Shown one piece after another: positions 1-6,770 of a stretch of 11,459 nucleotides of DNA. The notes below the pieces were generated by a model, which saw only the letters and a list, made by a program, of their open reading frames with translations, did no database searches and was not told the origin of the DNA. The stretch is from Merdicola sp048393175. GTDB lineage: Bacteria; Bacillota; Clostridia; TANB77; CAG-508. The position numbers and the translations under genes are program-made. The first letter of the stretch is position 1. Each line of letters starts with the position of its first letter. The stretch is taken from assembly GCA_048393175.1 (NCBI GenBank), contig DBFJJM010000008.1, forward strand, positions 1 to 11,459, written 5' to 3'.

Positions 1-170
1 AAAATAAAAAAAGGCGAAAAAAATACAAAAAAAGCAAAGTAGACATAATCACAAAATAACAAGGTATGTGGAAACATGAATATGCACACTACCTATTATA
101 AATAAAAAAATAAAGAAAGTGCTTGTTACTAAAAGAGATAGAGTAGAAATACTTTATCTCTTTAATTTTT
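1..170. repeat. Repeat A, copy 1 (module leader)
   Basis: A very A-rich, apparently non-coding stretch that recurs near the end of the window at 10951-11133. Long blocks are shared, for example around ACATGAATATGCACACTACC and AAAGTGCTTGTTACTAAAAG. In copy 2 this stretch lies directly after an rlmD-like 3' end. By analogy such an end should lie just upstream of position 1 (inference). In copy 2 one frame reads SKVDIIAKITEYVET then a stop. In copy 1 a small deletion breaks that frame, so neither copy looks like a working gene. The repeat ends in a terminator-like hairpin and precedes a RhuM-carrying module in both places. Confidence 0.85.
132..170 (+). terminator. Terminator-like hairpin at the end of repeat A
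   Basis: A 9-bp stem, AAAGAGATA (132-140) with TATCTCTTT (155-163), is followed by AATTTTT (164-170). The stem is A+T-rich and so weak, but the layout is that of an intrinsic terminator. It would close transcription of the gene whose 3' end lies upstream. Copy 2 (about 11094-11130) keeps the T-run, but its stem has a mismatch. Confidence 0.5.
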
Positions 171-292
171 AGCTTAGCATAGTAAAGTAGAAACGGATGT
201 AATTGGAATAATATAAAATATTAATAAAAGGCTATGAAAATATGGTAAATTATGATATAAATATGTAAAGAATATATGGAGGAATATAAATT

Positions 293-637
293 ATGAAATT
301 AGTAAAACTAGAACAAGCACAGGAGTTTTCAAATAGTGATAGATGTAAAGGATTGGAATATCCATTAGATGATGCAGATATTAATTTTTCTACAGCAATT
401 ATAAATGGAAGATATCCAGACAAGGGATATTGTGTAAATGAAGAATGCAAAGAGCTAATCTATGTTATAGAAGGAAAAGGAACATTAAATAAAAAAGATA
501 AAGTAATTGAATTTAATAAAGGAGATGTAATTTTAATTGATAAAGGTGAAGTATATTATTGGGAGGGAAAATGTACAATTGCTATGCCATGTACACCAGC
601 TTGGTATCCAGAACAACATAAATTGATAGAGGAATAA
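293..637 (+). CDS. Small single-domain cupin protein
   Basis: A 114-residue protein with the pattern of a single cupin beta-barrel. The first motif region is GYCVNEECKELIYVIEGKG (residues about 46-64) and the second is FNKGDVILIDKGEVYYWEG (about 74-92). The Gly and Glu framework is kept. The histidines that normally bind metal in motif 1 are replaced by Asn/Glu-type residues, and motif 2 has Tyr where His is expected. It may therefore be a metal-free sugar- or ligand-binding cupin rather than a dioxygenase (inference). The ATG follows ATGGAGGAATATAAATT, with GGAGG at 280-284. It is the first gene after repeat A, and RhuM starts 24 bases after its stop, so the two are probably co-transcribed. 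No substrate can be assigned. Confidence 0.8.
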   Translation: MKLVKLEQAQEFSNSDRCKGLEYPLDDADINFSTAIINGRYPDKGYCVNEECKELIYVIEGKGTLNKKDKVIEFNKGDVILIDKGEVYYWEGKCTIAMPCTPAWYPEQHKLIEE

Positions 638-661
638 GGGATTATTTTTTGGAGGTTAAAT

Positions 662-1678
662 ATGCAAGAAAAAGATAAAAATTTAATAATAAGAAGCAGT
701 GCAGCAGAATTTTTAATATTTGAACAACAAAAAAAGGAAAAAGGAATTGAAGTAAGATTCGAAGATGGAGATTTATGGTTAACTCAAAAATTACTTGGAG
801 AACTTTATGACACAACCAGAAACAATATAACAATGCATATACAAAATATTTTTGCAGATGGAGAATTAGAAGAAAAATCAGTTAGTAAGAAATTCTTACT
901 AACTGCATCTGATGGTAAAAGTTATAATACAAACTACTACAATTTAGATATGATTATTTCAGTAGGATATCGTGTAAGTTCAGATAGAGCGATTCAGTTT
1001 AGAAGATGGGCAACTAATGTTTTAAAGGAATTTTCAAAAAAAGGATATATTATAGATAAAAAAAGAATGGAAAATGGAACATTTTTTGATGAAGATTACT
1101 TTGAGGAATTACTTGCAGAGATAAGGGAAATAAGATTATCTGAAAGAAGGTTTTATCAAAAAATTACAGATATATATGCTACTTCTATTGACTATGATAG
1201 AAAATCGCCTACCACAATTAAATTTTTTAAAAAAGTGCAAAACAAGATGCATTACGCAGTAACTCATCAAACAGCAGCAGAGATAATCTATAATAGAGCT
1301 GATCATACAAAAGAACATATGAATTTAACATCATGGAAACATTCTCCAGATGGTAAGATATTAGAAACAGATGTAGTTATAGCTAAAAATTATCTAAAGA
1401 AAGAAGAATTAGAGCAGTTAGAACTTATTGTTTCAGCATTTTTAGATTTAGCAGAAGCAAGGGCAAAAAGAAATATTCCAATGACTATGGAAGATTGGGC
1501 AAATAGAATCGATAAATATTTATTATCAGATGATAGAGATATATTAAAAGATGCAGGAAAAATATCACATGAAATTGCAGAAGAAAAAGCTTTAACCGAA
1601 TTTGAAAAATATAGAGTGATACAAGATAAATTATATCAATCAGATTTTGATAAATTAATAGAAAGTAGTAATGAATAG
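662..1678 (+). CDS. rhuM: RhuM-family protein (virulence RhuM)
   Basis: A 338-residue protein matching the RhuM family, first named from a Salmonella pathogenicity island and common on bacterial mobile islands. Its biochemical role is not established. Family hallmarks are DLWLTQKLLGELYDTTRNNI (residues 38-56), a conserved block NLDMIISVGYRVSSDRAIQFRRWATNVLKEF (94-124, cited in parts), LSERRFYQKITDIYATSIDYD (159-179) and KMHYAVTHQTAAEII (195-209). The length is normal for the family and the gene is intact. The N-terminal part resembles DNA-binding antirepressor-type domains, so a regulatory or toxin-like role is possible (inference). GGAGG at 651-655 sits 6 bases before the ATG. A second, strongly similar copy begins at 11311 after the second repeat A. 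The downstream fusion gene starts 22 bases after its stop. Confidence 0.88.
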   Translation: MQEKDKNLIIRSSAAEFLIFEQQKKEKGIEVRFEDGDLWLTQKLLGELYDTTRNNITMHIQNIFADGELEEKSVSKKFLLTASDGKSYNTNYYNLDMIISVGYRVSSDRAIQFRRWATNVLKEFSKKGYIIDKKRMENGTFFDEDYFEELLAEIREIRLSERRFYQKITDIYATSIDYDRKSPTTIKFFKKVQNKMHYAVTHQTAAEIIYNRADHTKEHMNLTSWKHSPDGKILETDVVIAKNYLKKEELEQLELIVSAFLDLAEARAKRNIPMTMEDWANRIDKYLLSDDRDILKDAGKISHEIAEEKALTEFEKYRVIQDKLYQSDFDKLIESSNE

Positions 1679-1700
1679 TGTAGAAAGGACAGAGTGCAAA

Positions 1701-3089
1701 ATGAAAATATTAATTGCAGGATTTGAAGGTAATAATAATTCCGCAAAGATATTACTAGATAATATAAAAGAAAAATGTAAGCAAGATATTTTATATTTAA
1801 AAAATGATTTTGAAGTGAGTAGCAATCAAATAGAAGAAAAATTGTTACAAAATTATGATTATGTATTAATTTTTGGACAAAAACCAAATACTAAAAATAT
1901 TTATTTAGAAAATAATGCTATTTCAGAAGATTCTAAATTAGAAACAGATTATTATTATGGTGTTTTAAGAGAAAATTTAGAAACTAATAATTATAAAGTT
2001 GTAAGTTCAAGTAATGCAGGAAATTATTTGTGCAATAATGTATTTTTTAAAGCATTAAATTTTAAGCAAATTAATAATTTAAAAACTAAAATTGCTTTTA
2101 TCCATATTCCAACTATTGATAATATTGAAGATATGAATAAGTTATCAAATACAATATTAAATTATATTAATACTTTATCAAATGTTTTTAATATAGCATT
2201 ATTACAATTAAGTCCAACTGATTCAACAGAAAATAATATGTTAAAAGGTATTGAATATTGTAAAAAAGCAAAAGAAATGGGAGCAGATATTGCAGTATTT
2301 CCAGAAATGTGGAATACTGGATATGAAATGCTATTTGAGGGAGACTTAAAAAATCAAGATAGCATACCTCAAGAAAAGATAGACGAATGGAATAGCAAAG
2401 CAATAAAAAATGATGATGAATTTATTAATAAATATATGAATTTAGCAAAAGAGCTTGAAATGGCAGTAGTTGTTACATATTTAGAAAAAACTAAACAGAA
2501 ACCTAAAAATACAGTTATTATTATTGATGCAAACGGAAAAATTATATTGAAATATTCAAAGGTACATACAGTTGATTCTAAAATGGAAGCATTTACTGAA
2601 CCTGGAACAGAATTTAAAACTTGTGAGTTAGATTATGGTAGAGGAAAAGTAAAATTAGGCACAATGATTTGTTTTGACAGAGATTTTCCAGAAAGTGCAA
2701 GAAGTTTAATGTTACAAGGAAGTGAAATTATTCTTGTTCCAAATGCTTGTTATATGTCGAAAATAAGATTAGAACAATTAAAAGTAAGAGCATATGAAAA
2801 TATGGTAGGTATTGTAACTGTAAACTATGCAAACCATGGAGGGAAATCTTCAGCATATAGTCCAATAGTAAGAAACATAAATAAACATGAATTAAATAGT
2901 GAAATTTTAGAAATGAATGATAGAGAAGAAATTAAATTGGTACAGTTTAATATGAGTGAAATTAGAGAATATAGAAGTAGAGAAACTTTAGGAGATGCTT
3001 ATAGAAAACCTTATGCTTATAAGCAATTAATAGAAGATAATGTACAAGAACCTTTTATTAGGAAAGATTCAAGAAGAAATTATAGGTAA
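1701..3089 (+). CDS. Fusion of pyroglutamyl-peptidase-like (C15) domain and nitrilase/amidase
   Basis: A 462-residue protein made of two hydrolase domains. Residues 1-160 resemble pyrrolidone carboxypeptidase (family C15): start MKILIAGFEGN, Glu70 in YLENNA, Cys111 in SNAGNYLCNNVFF and His135 in IAFIHIP. The Cys-His spacing of 24 equals that of classical C15 enzymes, so the triad looks complete although the domain is shorter than the usual 200-220 residues. Residues about 163-440 are a carbon-nitrogen hydrolase with the Glu-Lys-Cys triad: Glu202 (AVFPEMWNTGYE), Lys287 (KYSKVHT) and Cys324 (GTMICFDRDFPESAR). The likely chemistry is release of N-terminal pyroglutamate plus hydrolysis of an amide, perhaps on one substrate (inference). 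An earlier in-frame ATG at 1671 overlaps the rhuM stop. I prefer 1701 because AAAGGA lies upstream and the protein then starts like C15 enzymes. Confidence 0.82.
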   Translation: MKILIAGFEGNNNSAKILLDNIKEKCKQDILYLKNDFEVSSNQIEEKLLQNYDYVLIFGQKPNTKNIYLENNAISEDSKLETDYYYGVLRENLETNNYKVVSSSNAGNYLCNNVFFKALNFKQINNLKTKIAFIHIPTIDNIEDMNKLSNTILNYINTLSNVFNIALLQLSPTDSTENNMLKGIEYCKKAKEMGADIAVFPEMWNTGYEMLFEGDLKNQDSIPQEKIDEWNSKAIKNDDEFINKYMNLAKELEMAVVVTYLEKTKQKPKNTVIIIDANGKIILKYSKVHTVDSKMEAFTEPGTEFKTCELDYGRGKVKLGTMICFDRDFPESARSLMLQGSEIILVPNACYMSKIRLEQLKVRAYENMVGIVTVNYANHGGKSSAYSPIVRNINKHELNSEILEMNDREEIKLVQFNMSEIREYRSRETLGDAYRKPYAYKQLIEDNVQEPFIRKDSRRNYR

Positions 3090-3101
3090 TTATTTACAGT
3101 T

Positions 3102-3213
3102 GTATAAAAGAGGTTTTACTATTCCAGTCAAAAATAGGTATATAAAGAGGTTTTACTATTCCAGTAAAAAAATAGGCATTTAAATAAGGTTTTACCATTC
3201 CTGATAAAAATGG
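3102..3213 (+). repeat. Three degenerate 38-bp tandem repeats
   Basis: Units at 3102-3139, 3141-3178 and 3179-3213 share AGGTTTTACTATTCCAGT (third unit AGGTTTTACCATTCCTGA) followed by an A-run and ATAGG/ATGG. Units 1 and 2 differ at only a few positions; unit 3 is more divergent. They begin a few bases after the fusion gene stop. There is no unique spacer between units, so this is a short tandem array and not a CRISPR. Its function is unknown. Confidence 0.8.
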
Positions 3214-3279
3214 ATCTAAAAGAAGGTAATAGAGAAAGTTTTGCTACCTAAATTTTATATTAGGATTTATATCATAAGT

Positions 3280-3345
3280 AGTGTGTATCATAGACATGAC
3301 TACCCACACCAAATATTGTATGATTTAAGGTAGTGTGTAGACATG
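3280..3345. repeat. GTAGTGTGTA repeats next to the first rlmD-like end
   Basis: GTAGTGTGTA occurs about twice, at 3279-3288 and 3331-3340. The second is followed by GACATGAATATG, which resembles the ACATGAATATGCACAC block of repeat A. The reverse complement of this block (CACACTACC) occurs inside both copies of repeat A. This suggests shared ancestry of module-end sequences or a protein-binding site. The alignment is short and not certain. Confidence 0.4.
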
Positions 3346-3365
3346 AATATGAACTTCATACGATA

Positions 3366-3410
3366 CATGTGGAGTGCGTGGCAGTGCTACAACTAAAACA
3401 AGACATGTAA
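3366..3410 (+). pseudogene. rlmD/rumA-like 3' end, copy 1 (candidate left attachment site)
   Basis: The frame reads HVECVAVLQLKQDM then TAA. The C-terminus of the RlmD/RumA 23S rRNA uracil-5-methyltransferase carries a T-x-H-V-E motif followed by a short hydrophobic tail, and this fits it. Only about 14 residues after a short unrelated lead-in are present, with no methyltransferase body upstream, so it is a remnant or element-borne end. Its core CATGTGGAGTGCGT (3366-3379) is matched by 9703-9716 and 10873-10886, with changes only at third codon positions within HVECV. I take it as the left attachment site of the recombinase-bearing element (inference). Confidence 0.65.
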
Positions 3411-3517
3411 TACTTGATTTTGATATGGTTTCAGAGATTATAACTTTTGAAGAAAAAGGCAGATTTGGGAAAGAAAAACATCAAAATTTGGGTGTGAAAG
3501 TTAAAGTAGTTGCTTAA
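3371..3517 (+). other. Short open frame across candidate attachment site 1, origin unclear
   Basis: In a frame different from the HVECV one, an open stretch reads GVRGSATTKTRHVILDFD and runs to a TAA at 3515-3517. It ends in LGVKVKVVA. It has no ribosome binding site and no clear start codon. It looks like the C-terminal remnant of some protein. I recognise no family. It is listed because it is the only protein-like signal in the stretch 3411-4033. Confidence 0.25.
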
Positions 3518-3747
3518 GTGGTAAGTGGAAACACATAAACGAAAATTTGGAAAATTGAGTAAGGTGCTTGAAATACTGAGAAAAATGAGATTGTATCTAT
3601 GGTGAGAATAACAGATATAGGTTGTGTTGATTAGTAGATATGAGGTAAAAATAGATATTTCAACTGTTAGAGGAAATTTATTAAAATGAGTTATAGAGAA
3701 TCTTTATAAAATTAGGTGTCAGTAGATATGTACTGATACTTATTTTT

Positions 3748-3781
3748 TATAGCACGAAAAATTGAAGAAATTCGTGCTATA
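3748..3781. repeat. Perfect 11-bp inverted repeat
   Basis: TATAGCACGAA (3748-3758) is the exact reverse complement of TTCGTGCTATA (3771-3781), with a 12-base loop. There is no T-run after it on the plus strand and none on the minus strand, so it is not an ordinary terminator. It abuts the larger inverted structure that starts at 3782. Confidence 0.7.
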
Positions 3782-3897
3782 ACATTTGCAATTCAATTCT
3801 AATCTTCAATAAAAATAATATCAAGAGTAAAAGAACTCGTTATTACTCGCTCTTGACATTATTTCTATTGGAGATTTTGTGGCTATTAAGCAAATGT
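3782..3897. repeat. Long imperfect inverted repeat of about 116 bp
   Basis: The outer arms ACATTTGC (3782-3789) and GCAAATGT (3890-3897) pair perfectly. An inner pair of 27-base arms (3801-3827 and 3850-3876) matches at 24 positions around a 22-base centre. The whole could fold as a long hairpin. It could be a small non-autonomous repeat element or a structured RNA upstream of the GNAT operon. It contains no coding frame. Confidence 0.7.
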
Positions 3898-3985
3898 AAG
3901 GGTAAATATGTTTTCTAAATACTGGTAAAACACTATGAAAAATTGTTAATTTGTGATATATTATCAGTAGTTTTTAGAGACATAT

Positions 3986-4014
3986 TGAACTATTTCCATT
4001 TTAAAAATAGTTCA
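3986..4014 (+). promoter_or_regulatory. Hairpin directly upstream of the GNAT gene
   Basis: TGAACTATTT (3986-3995) pairs perfectly with AAATAGTTCA (4005-4014) across a 9-base loop. It ends a few bases before the ribosome binding site AGAGG (about 4019-4023). The position fits an operator, or an mRNA stem that influences translation start. No regulator gene is nearby. Confidence 0.45.
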
Positions 4015-4033
4015 GAAAAGAGGAATGTATAAT

Positions 4034-4474
4034 ATGAAAATAAGAATAGCCAAAAAAGAAGATGTTGAGCAAGTATGGAATATAGGTAATAATGTATCTG
4101 AATTTAAGACAGCAGAAAATGTTGTTATATTTTGGCCAAAAGAAACATTGGAAAATTGCATTAATAAAGATGATATTTTGTTTTATGTTGTAGAAATAGA
4201 AAATGAAATTATAGGTTTTTCAATAGTCAATTTAAATAAATCATTAGGAAAAGCAGAAATAGAAAATATCTATGTATTACCAGAATATAGAAAAAACAAA
4301 ATTGGTACATCAATATTAGATGAGATTTTACAAGAATTAAAAGCGAGGAAATATGATAATGTAAATTGCTTAGCAGATGAAGCAACTGAATTTTATAAAA
4401 GATATGGATTCACAAAGGGAAAAGATTTTGCATGGATGGATATATCATTATCAGATAAATTTAAAAGAGGTTAA
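4034..4474 (+). CDS. GNAT-family N-acetyltransferase
   Basis: A 146-residue protein of the GNAT fold, which moves an acetyl group from acetyl-CoA to an amine. The CoA-binding motif A is IENIYVLPEYRKNKIGTSIL (residues 76-95), with the R-x-x-x-I-G-T pyrophosphate loop. The C-terminal FYKRYGFTKG (120-129) is the usual motif B. The substrate cannot be read from sequence; protein N-termini, antibiotics and small metabolites are all possible. The window offers ATG at 4025 or 4034. I choose 4034 because AGAGG would be almost touching the earlier ATG, and MKIRIAKKEDVEQV is the usual GNAT beginning. The HD gene starts 2 bases after its stop, so they are translationally coupled. Confidence 0.85.
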   Translation: MKIRIAKKEDVEQVWNIGNNVSEFKTAENVVIFWPKETLENCINKDDILFYVVEIENEIIGFSIVNLNKSLGKAEIENIYVLPEYRKNKIGTSILDEILQELKARKYDNVNCLADEATEFYKRYGFTKGKDFAWMDISLSDKFKRG

Positions 4475-4476
4475 AT

Positions 4477-5106
4477 ATGAATATTATAGAAATTTATAAA
4501 AAATATCATTTACCAGAAAACTTACAAATGCACATGTTAAGAGTTGCAGCATGTAGTAATTTAATAATAGATAACTGGAATGGAAAAGAAATAGATAAAG
4601 AGTTAGTTATTAGAGTTTGTTTATTACATGATATGGGAAACATGGTAAAAATACCAGAAGATTTTTCAAAAGATGAAGAATTTCTAAATATAAGAAAAAA
4701 ATATTTCGATAAATATGGAATTAATGACCACGAAATTAATTTAGAAATAGGAAAACAAGAAGGATTAACAGAAAAAGAAATTATTATATTAGATGGAAAA
4801 AGGTCAAGAAAAAATGAAGAAACATTAAAATCAGATTCTTATGAAATAAAAATTTGTGCGTACTGCGACCAAAGAGTAGCACCAGATGGAGTTGTAGGAA
4901 TAAAAGAAAGATTAGAAGATGCAAAAATTAGATATAAAGATAAACCATTATCAGTATGGTCTAATGAAGAAAAAGCAAACCATTTAATAGAATGTTCTTT
5001 AGGTATAGAAAAGCAGATTATGGAATATTGCGACATAAAACCAGAAGATATAAATGATGATAATATCAAGAAATATATGAAACAACTAGAAATGTATGAT
5101 ATTTAA
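4477..5106 (+). CDS. HD-domain metal-dependent phosphohydrolase
   Basis: A 209-residue HD-superfamily protein. The metal ligands are visible as His19 (NLQMHMLRVA), His51-Asp52 (CLLHDMGNM) and Asp131 (YCDQRVAPDGVVGIKERLED). The last block is typical of a group of uncharacterised clostridial HD hydrolases. Members of the superfamily hydrolyse phosphate esters of nucleotides, often dNMPs or signalling nucleotides; the substrate here is not predictable. It starts 2 bases after the GNAT stop, and its ribosome binding site (AAGAGG) lies inside the end of that gene. The TIM-barrel gene starts 27 bases after its stop, so the three form one operon. Confidence 0.85.
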   Translation: MNIIEIYKKYHLPENLQMHMLRVAACSNLIIDNWNGKEIDKELVIRVCLLHDMGNMVKIPEDFSKDEEFLNIRKKYFDKYGINDHEINLEIGKQEGLTEKEIIILDGKRSRKNEETLKSDSYEIKICAYCDQRVAPDGVVGIKERLEDAKIRYKDKPLSVWSNEEKANHLIECSLGIEKQIMEYCDIKPEDINDDNIKKYMKQLEMYDI

Positions 5107-5133
5107 AAGAAATGTAATAGGAGGAGGTATAGA

Positions 5134-5937
5134 ATGAGAGAACTTGCAGTAGCTATTCAAAATGAAAATGAGAAAGTAAGTATTATAGAGACAATAAATT
5201 CTGTAAATAATGCAGGATTCAAAAATGTATTTGTATAATGGTATGATGAAAATTGGGAACATAGCCAAGAAGAACAAGTTAAACTATGCAAAAAATTAGG
5301 ATTTAATATTATATTTGCACATTTAGGATATCAAAATATAAATTCGATTTGGGAAGAAGGAATTGATGGAGATAACCTAGTAGAAAGATATAAAAATGAT
5401 ATTAAAGTTTGTTATGAAAATGGAATACCAATGGTAGTGATGCACTTAACAAGTAAGAAAAAAGCACCAATGTATGGAAAAATTGGATTAAATAGAATTA
5501 GGAAAATTGCGAAATATGCAAAAGAATTAAAAATGAAAGTTGCATTTGAAAATACAAAAATTAAAGGTTATTTAGAGTATGTACTAGACAATGTAAAAGA
5601 TGATAATGGAGGAATCTGTTTTGATGCAGGACACTATCATGTTCATTTTGATGATGAATTTAATTTTGATTTTTTCAAAGATAGAATTTTTGCAGTACAT
5701 CTACACGATAATGATAAGTCTGATGATTTACATCTATTACCTTTTGATGGAACAATAGATTGGAAATATGTAATGAATAAACTGAAAAAATGCAATTATA
5801 ATGGACCTATTACAATGGAATTATGTTATAGATATGATTATTTAAATATGCCCCTTGATGAATTTTATAAAGTAGGATATGAAAAAGGTATTGAATTATC
5901 AAAAATGGTAAATGAAGATTTGAAGGAGATAATATAA
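5134..5937 (+). pseudogene. Sugar phosphate isomerase/epimerase-like TIM barrel, interrupted by an in-frame TAA
   Basis: A strong start (AGGAGGAGG at 5119-5127, ATG 5134) begins a 267-codon frame that is open except for TAA at codon 35 (5236-5238), within KNVFV-stop-WYDEN. Past the stop the protein continues normally, with hallmarks of the xylose-isomerase-like TIM barrel family (AP endonuclease 2 superfamily): KVAFENTK (Glu139), GGICFDAGHYHVHF (Asp164, His167), FAVHLHDND (His189, His191) and PITMELCYR (Glu229). A single C-to-T change from CAA (Gln) would explain the stop. Product: likely isomerisation of a sugar or related metabolite in the working ancestor. Restart at an internal ATG such as 5431 would make 168 residues lacking the first barrel strands and is probably inactive. 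A base-call error in the assembly is also possible. Confidence 0.8.
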
Positions 5938-6064
5938 GATAAATAGTTGTAGGTGAATAAGATGAATAAAACTAAACGAATAAAAGGAAGATAAAATCGA
6001 AAATCATTAGTATATTGTAAATCGAAATTAATATAAATTATTAAACTTACACATTTTGTAATTA

Positions 6065-6137
6065 CCTCAATTAAAATTGAGGGCAGGAAAGCGAGTGTTC
6101 ACACATCGCCTACATACATTGAAGGACAAGCCTTCAA
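6065..6137. other. Locally GC-richer segment with three stem-loops, possible structured RNA
   Basis: In an otherwise about 75-80% A+T gap, this segment is clearly richer in G and C. It shows CCTCAAT/ATTGAGG (6065-6082, loop of 4), a small GCGA/TCGC pair (6091-6109) and TTGAAGG/CCTTCAA (6119-6137, loop of 5). Short open frames cross it, including one ending HTSPTYIEGQAFKS, but none has a start signal. It could be a cis-regulatory RNA or a remnant of an inserted element. I do not recognise a known riboswitch class. Confidence 0.35.
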
Positions 6138-6181
6138 GAGTTAATAAAAGAACAAAAATTTTAAGCAGATTTGATGTAAAA

Positions 6182-6322
6182 ATTCACCGAATGAACCACT
6201 AAAAAATGTCCATTAGAGTGCAAAGTTCACTAAATGTACTAAATTTTATAAAAATATGGAGATTAGTTCACCAAGTGTACTTGAATTTTGTTAAAATTTA
6301 AAATAAAGTACACCAAGTGAAC
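6182..6322. promoter_or_regulatory. Operator-like 15-bp near-palindromes upstream of the SnoaL-SDR genes
   Basis: Copies: ATTCACCGAATGAAC (6182-6196, degenerate), GTTCACTAAATGTAC (6225-6239), GTTCACCAAGTGTAC (6266-6280) and GTACACCAAGTGAAC (6308-6322). The consensus is GTWCAC-NNN-GTGWAC. Successive copies are spaced about 41-43 bases centre to centre, close to four helical turns, which would put them on one DNA face. This suggests a dimeric repressor or activator of the two downstream genes (inference). No regulator gene lies in the window. Confidence 0.6.
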
Positions 6323-6384
6323 TTAAAATAGTAGTATTTTTGTTATAAATGTGATATAAAATAAAATATAAGAGGAGGCAGAAT

Positions 6385-6750
6385 ATGCTAAAAGAGAGAT
6401 ATGAAAAATGGACAAAAGAGTTTATGGAATCATGGAAAGAATTAGACTGGAAAAGAACATTAGAAACATTAGACAAGAATGTTGAATACTATGAAAATCC
6501 AATAGATAAACCATGTGCAAATTTTGAAGAAGTAACAAATTTGTGGAATGTAGTTACAGATAATCAAAAAGATATAAGTTATAAATTTAATATAGTAGCA
6601 TTTAATGAAAATACTTGTATAATAAATTGGCAAATGACTAGAACAATGACAAAAACAGATACTAAACAAGAAATAGATGGGATTTTTCAAATATCAATAA
6701 ATGATGATGGAAAATGCACATATTTTAAACAATGGAGATTTACAAAATAA
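6385..6750 (+). CDS. SnoaL/NTF2-like small protein
   Basis: A 121-residue protein with the character of a SnoaL-like (NTF2-fold) domain. The opening helices YEKWTKEFMESWKELDWKRT are followed by LDKNVEYYENPIDKPCANFE, a typical region with acidic and aromatic pocket residues. Alternating strands NIVAFNENTCIINWQMTRT and IDGIFQISINDDGKCTYFKQW complete the cone. Family members act as small isomerases, cyclases or dehydratases, or simply bind ligands. AGAGGAGG (6371-6378) sits 6 bases before the ATG. The SDR gene follows 20 bases after its stop. The pairing with an SDR, behind shared operator-like sites, suggests both act on the same small molecule (inference). Confidence 0.78.
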   Translation: MLKERYEKWTKEFMESWKELDWKRTLETLDKNVEYYENPIDKPCANFEEVTNLWNVVTDNQKDISYKFNIVAFNENTCIINWQMTRTMTKTDTKQEIDGIFQISINDDGKCTYFKQWRFTK

Positions 6751-6770
6751 CAATTGGGGGTAGTTAAAAG

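Noticed and set aside
3102..3213. A short CRISPR array, because the repeat core begins near GTTTTA
   Set aside because: The A-rich parts between cores are also repeated, units diverge, there are only three, and no cas gene is present.
5236..5238. Programmed recoding of the in-frame stop
   Set aside because: The codon is TAA, not the TGA used for selenocysteine or TAG used for pyrrolysine, and no recoding structure is apparent.
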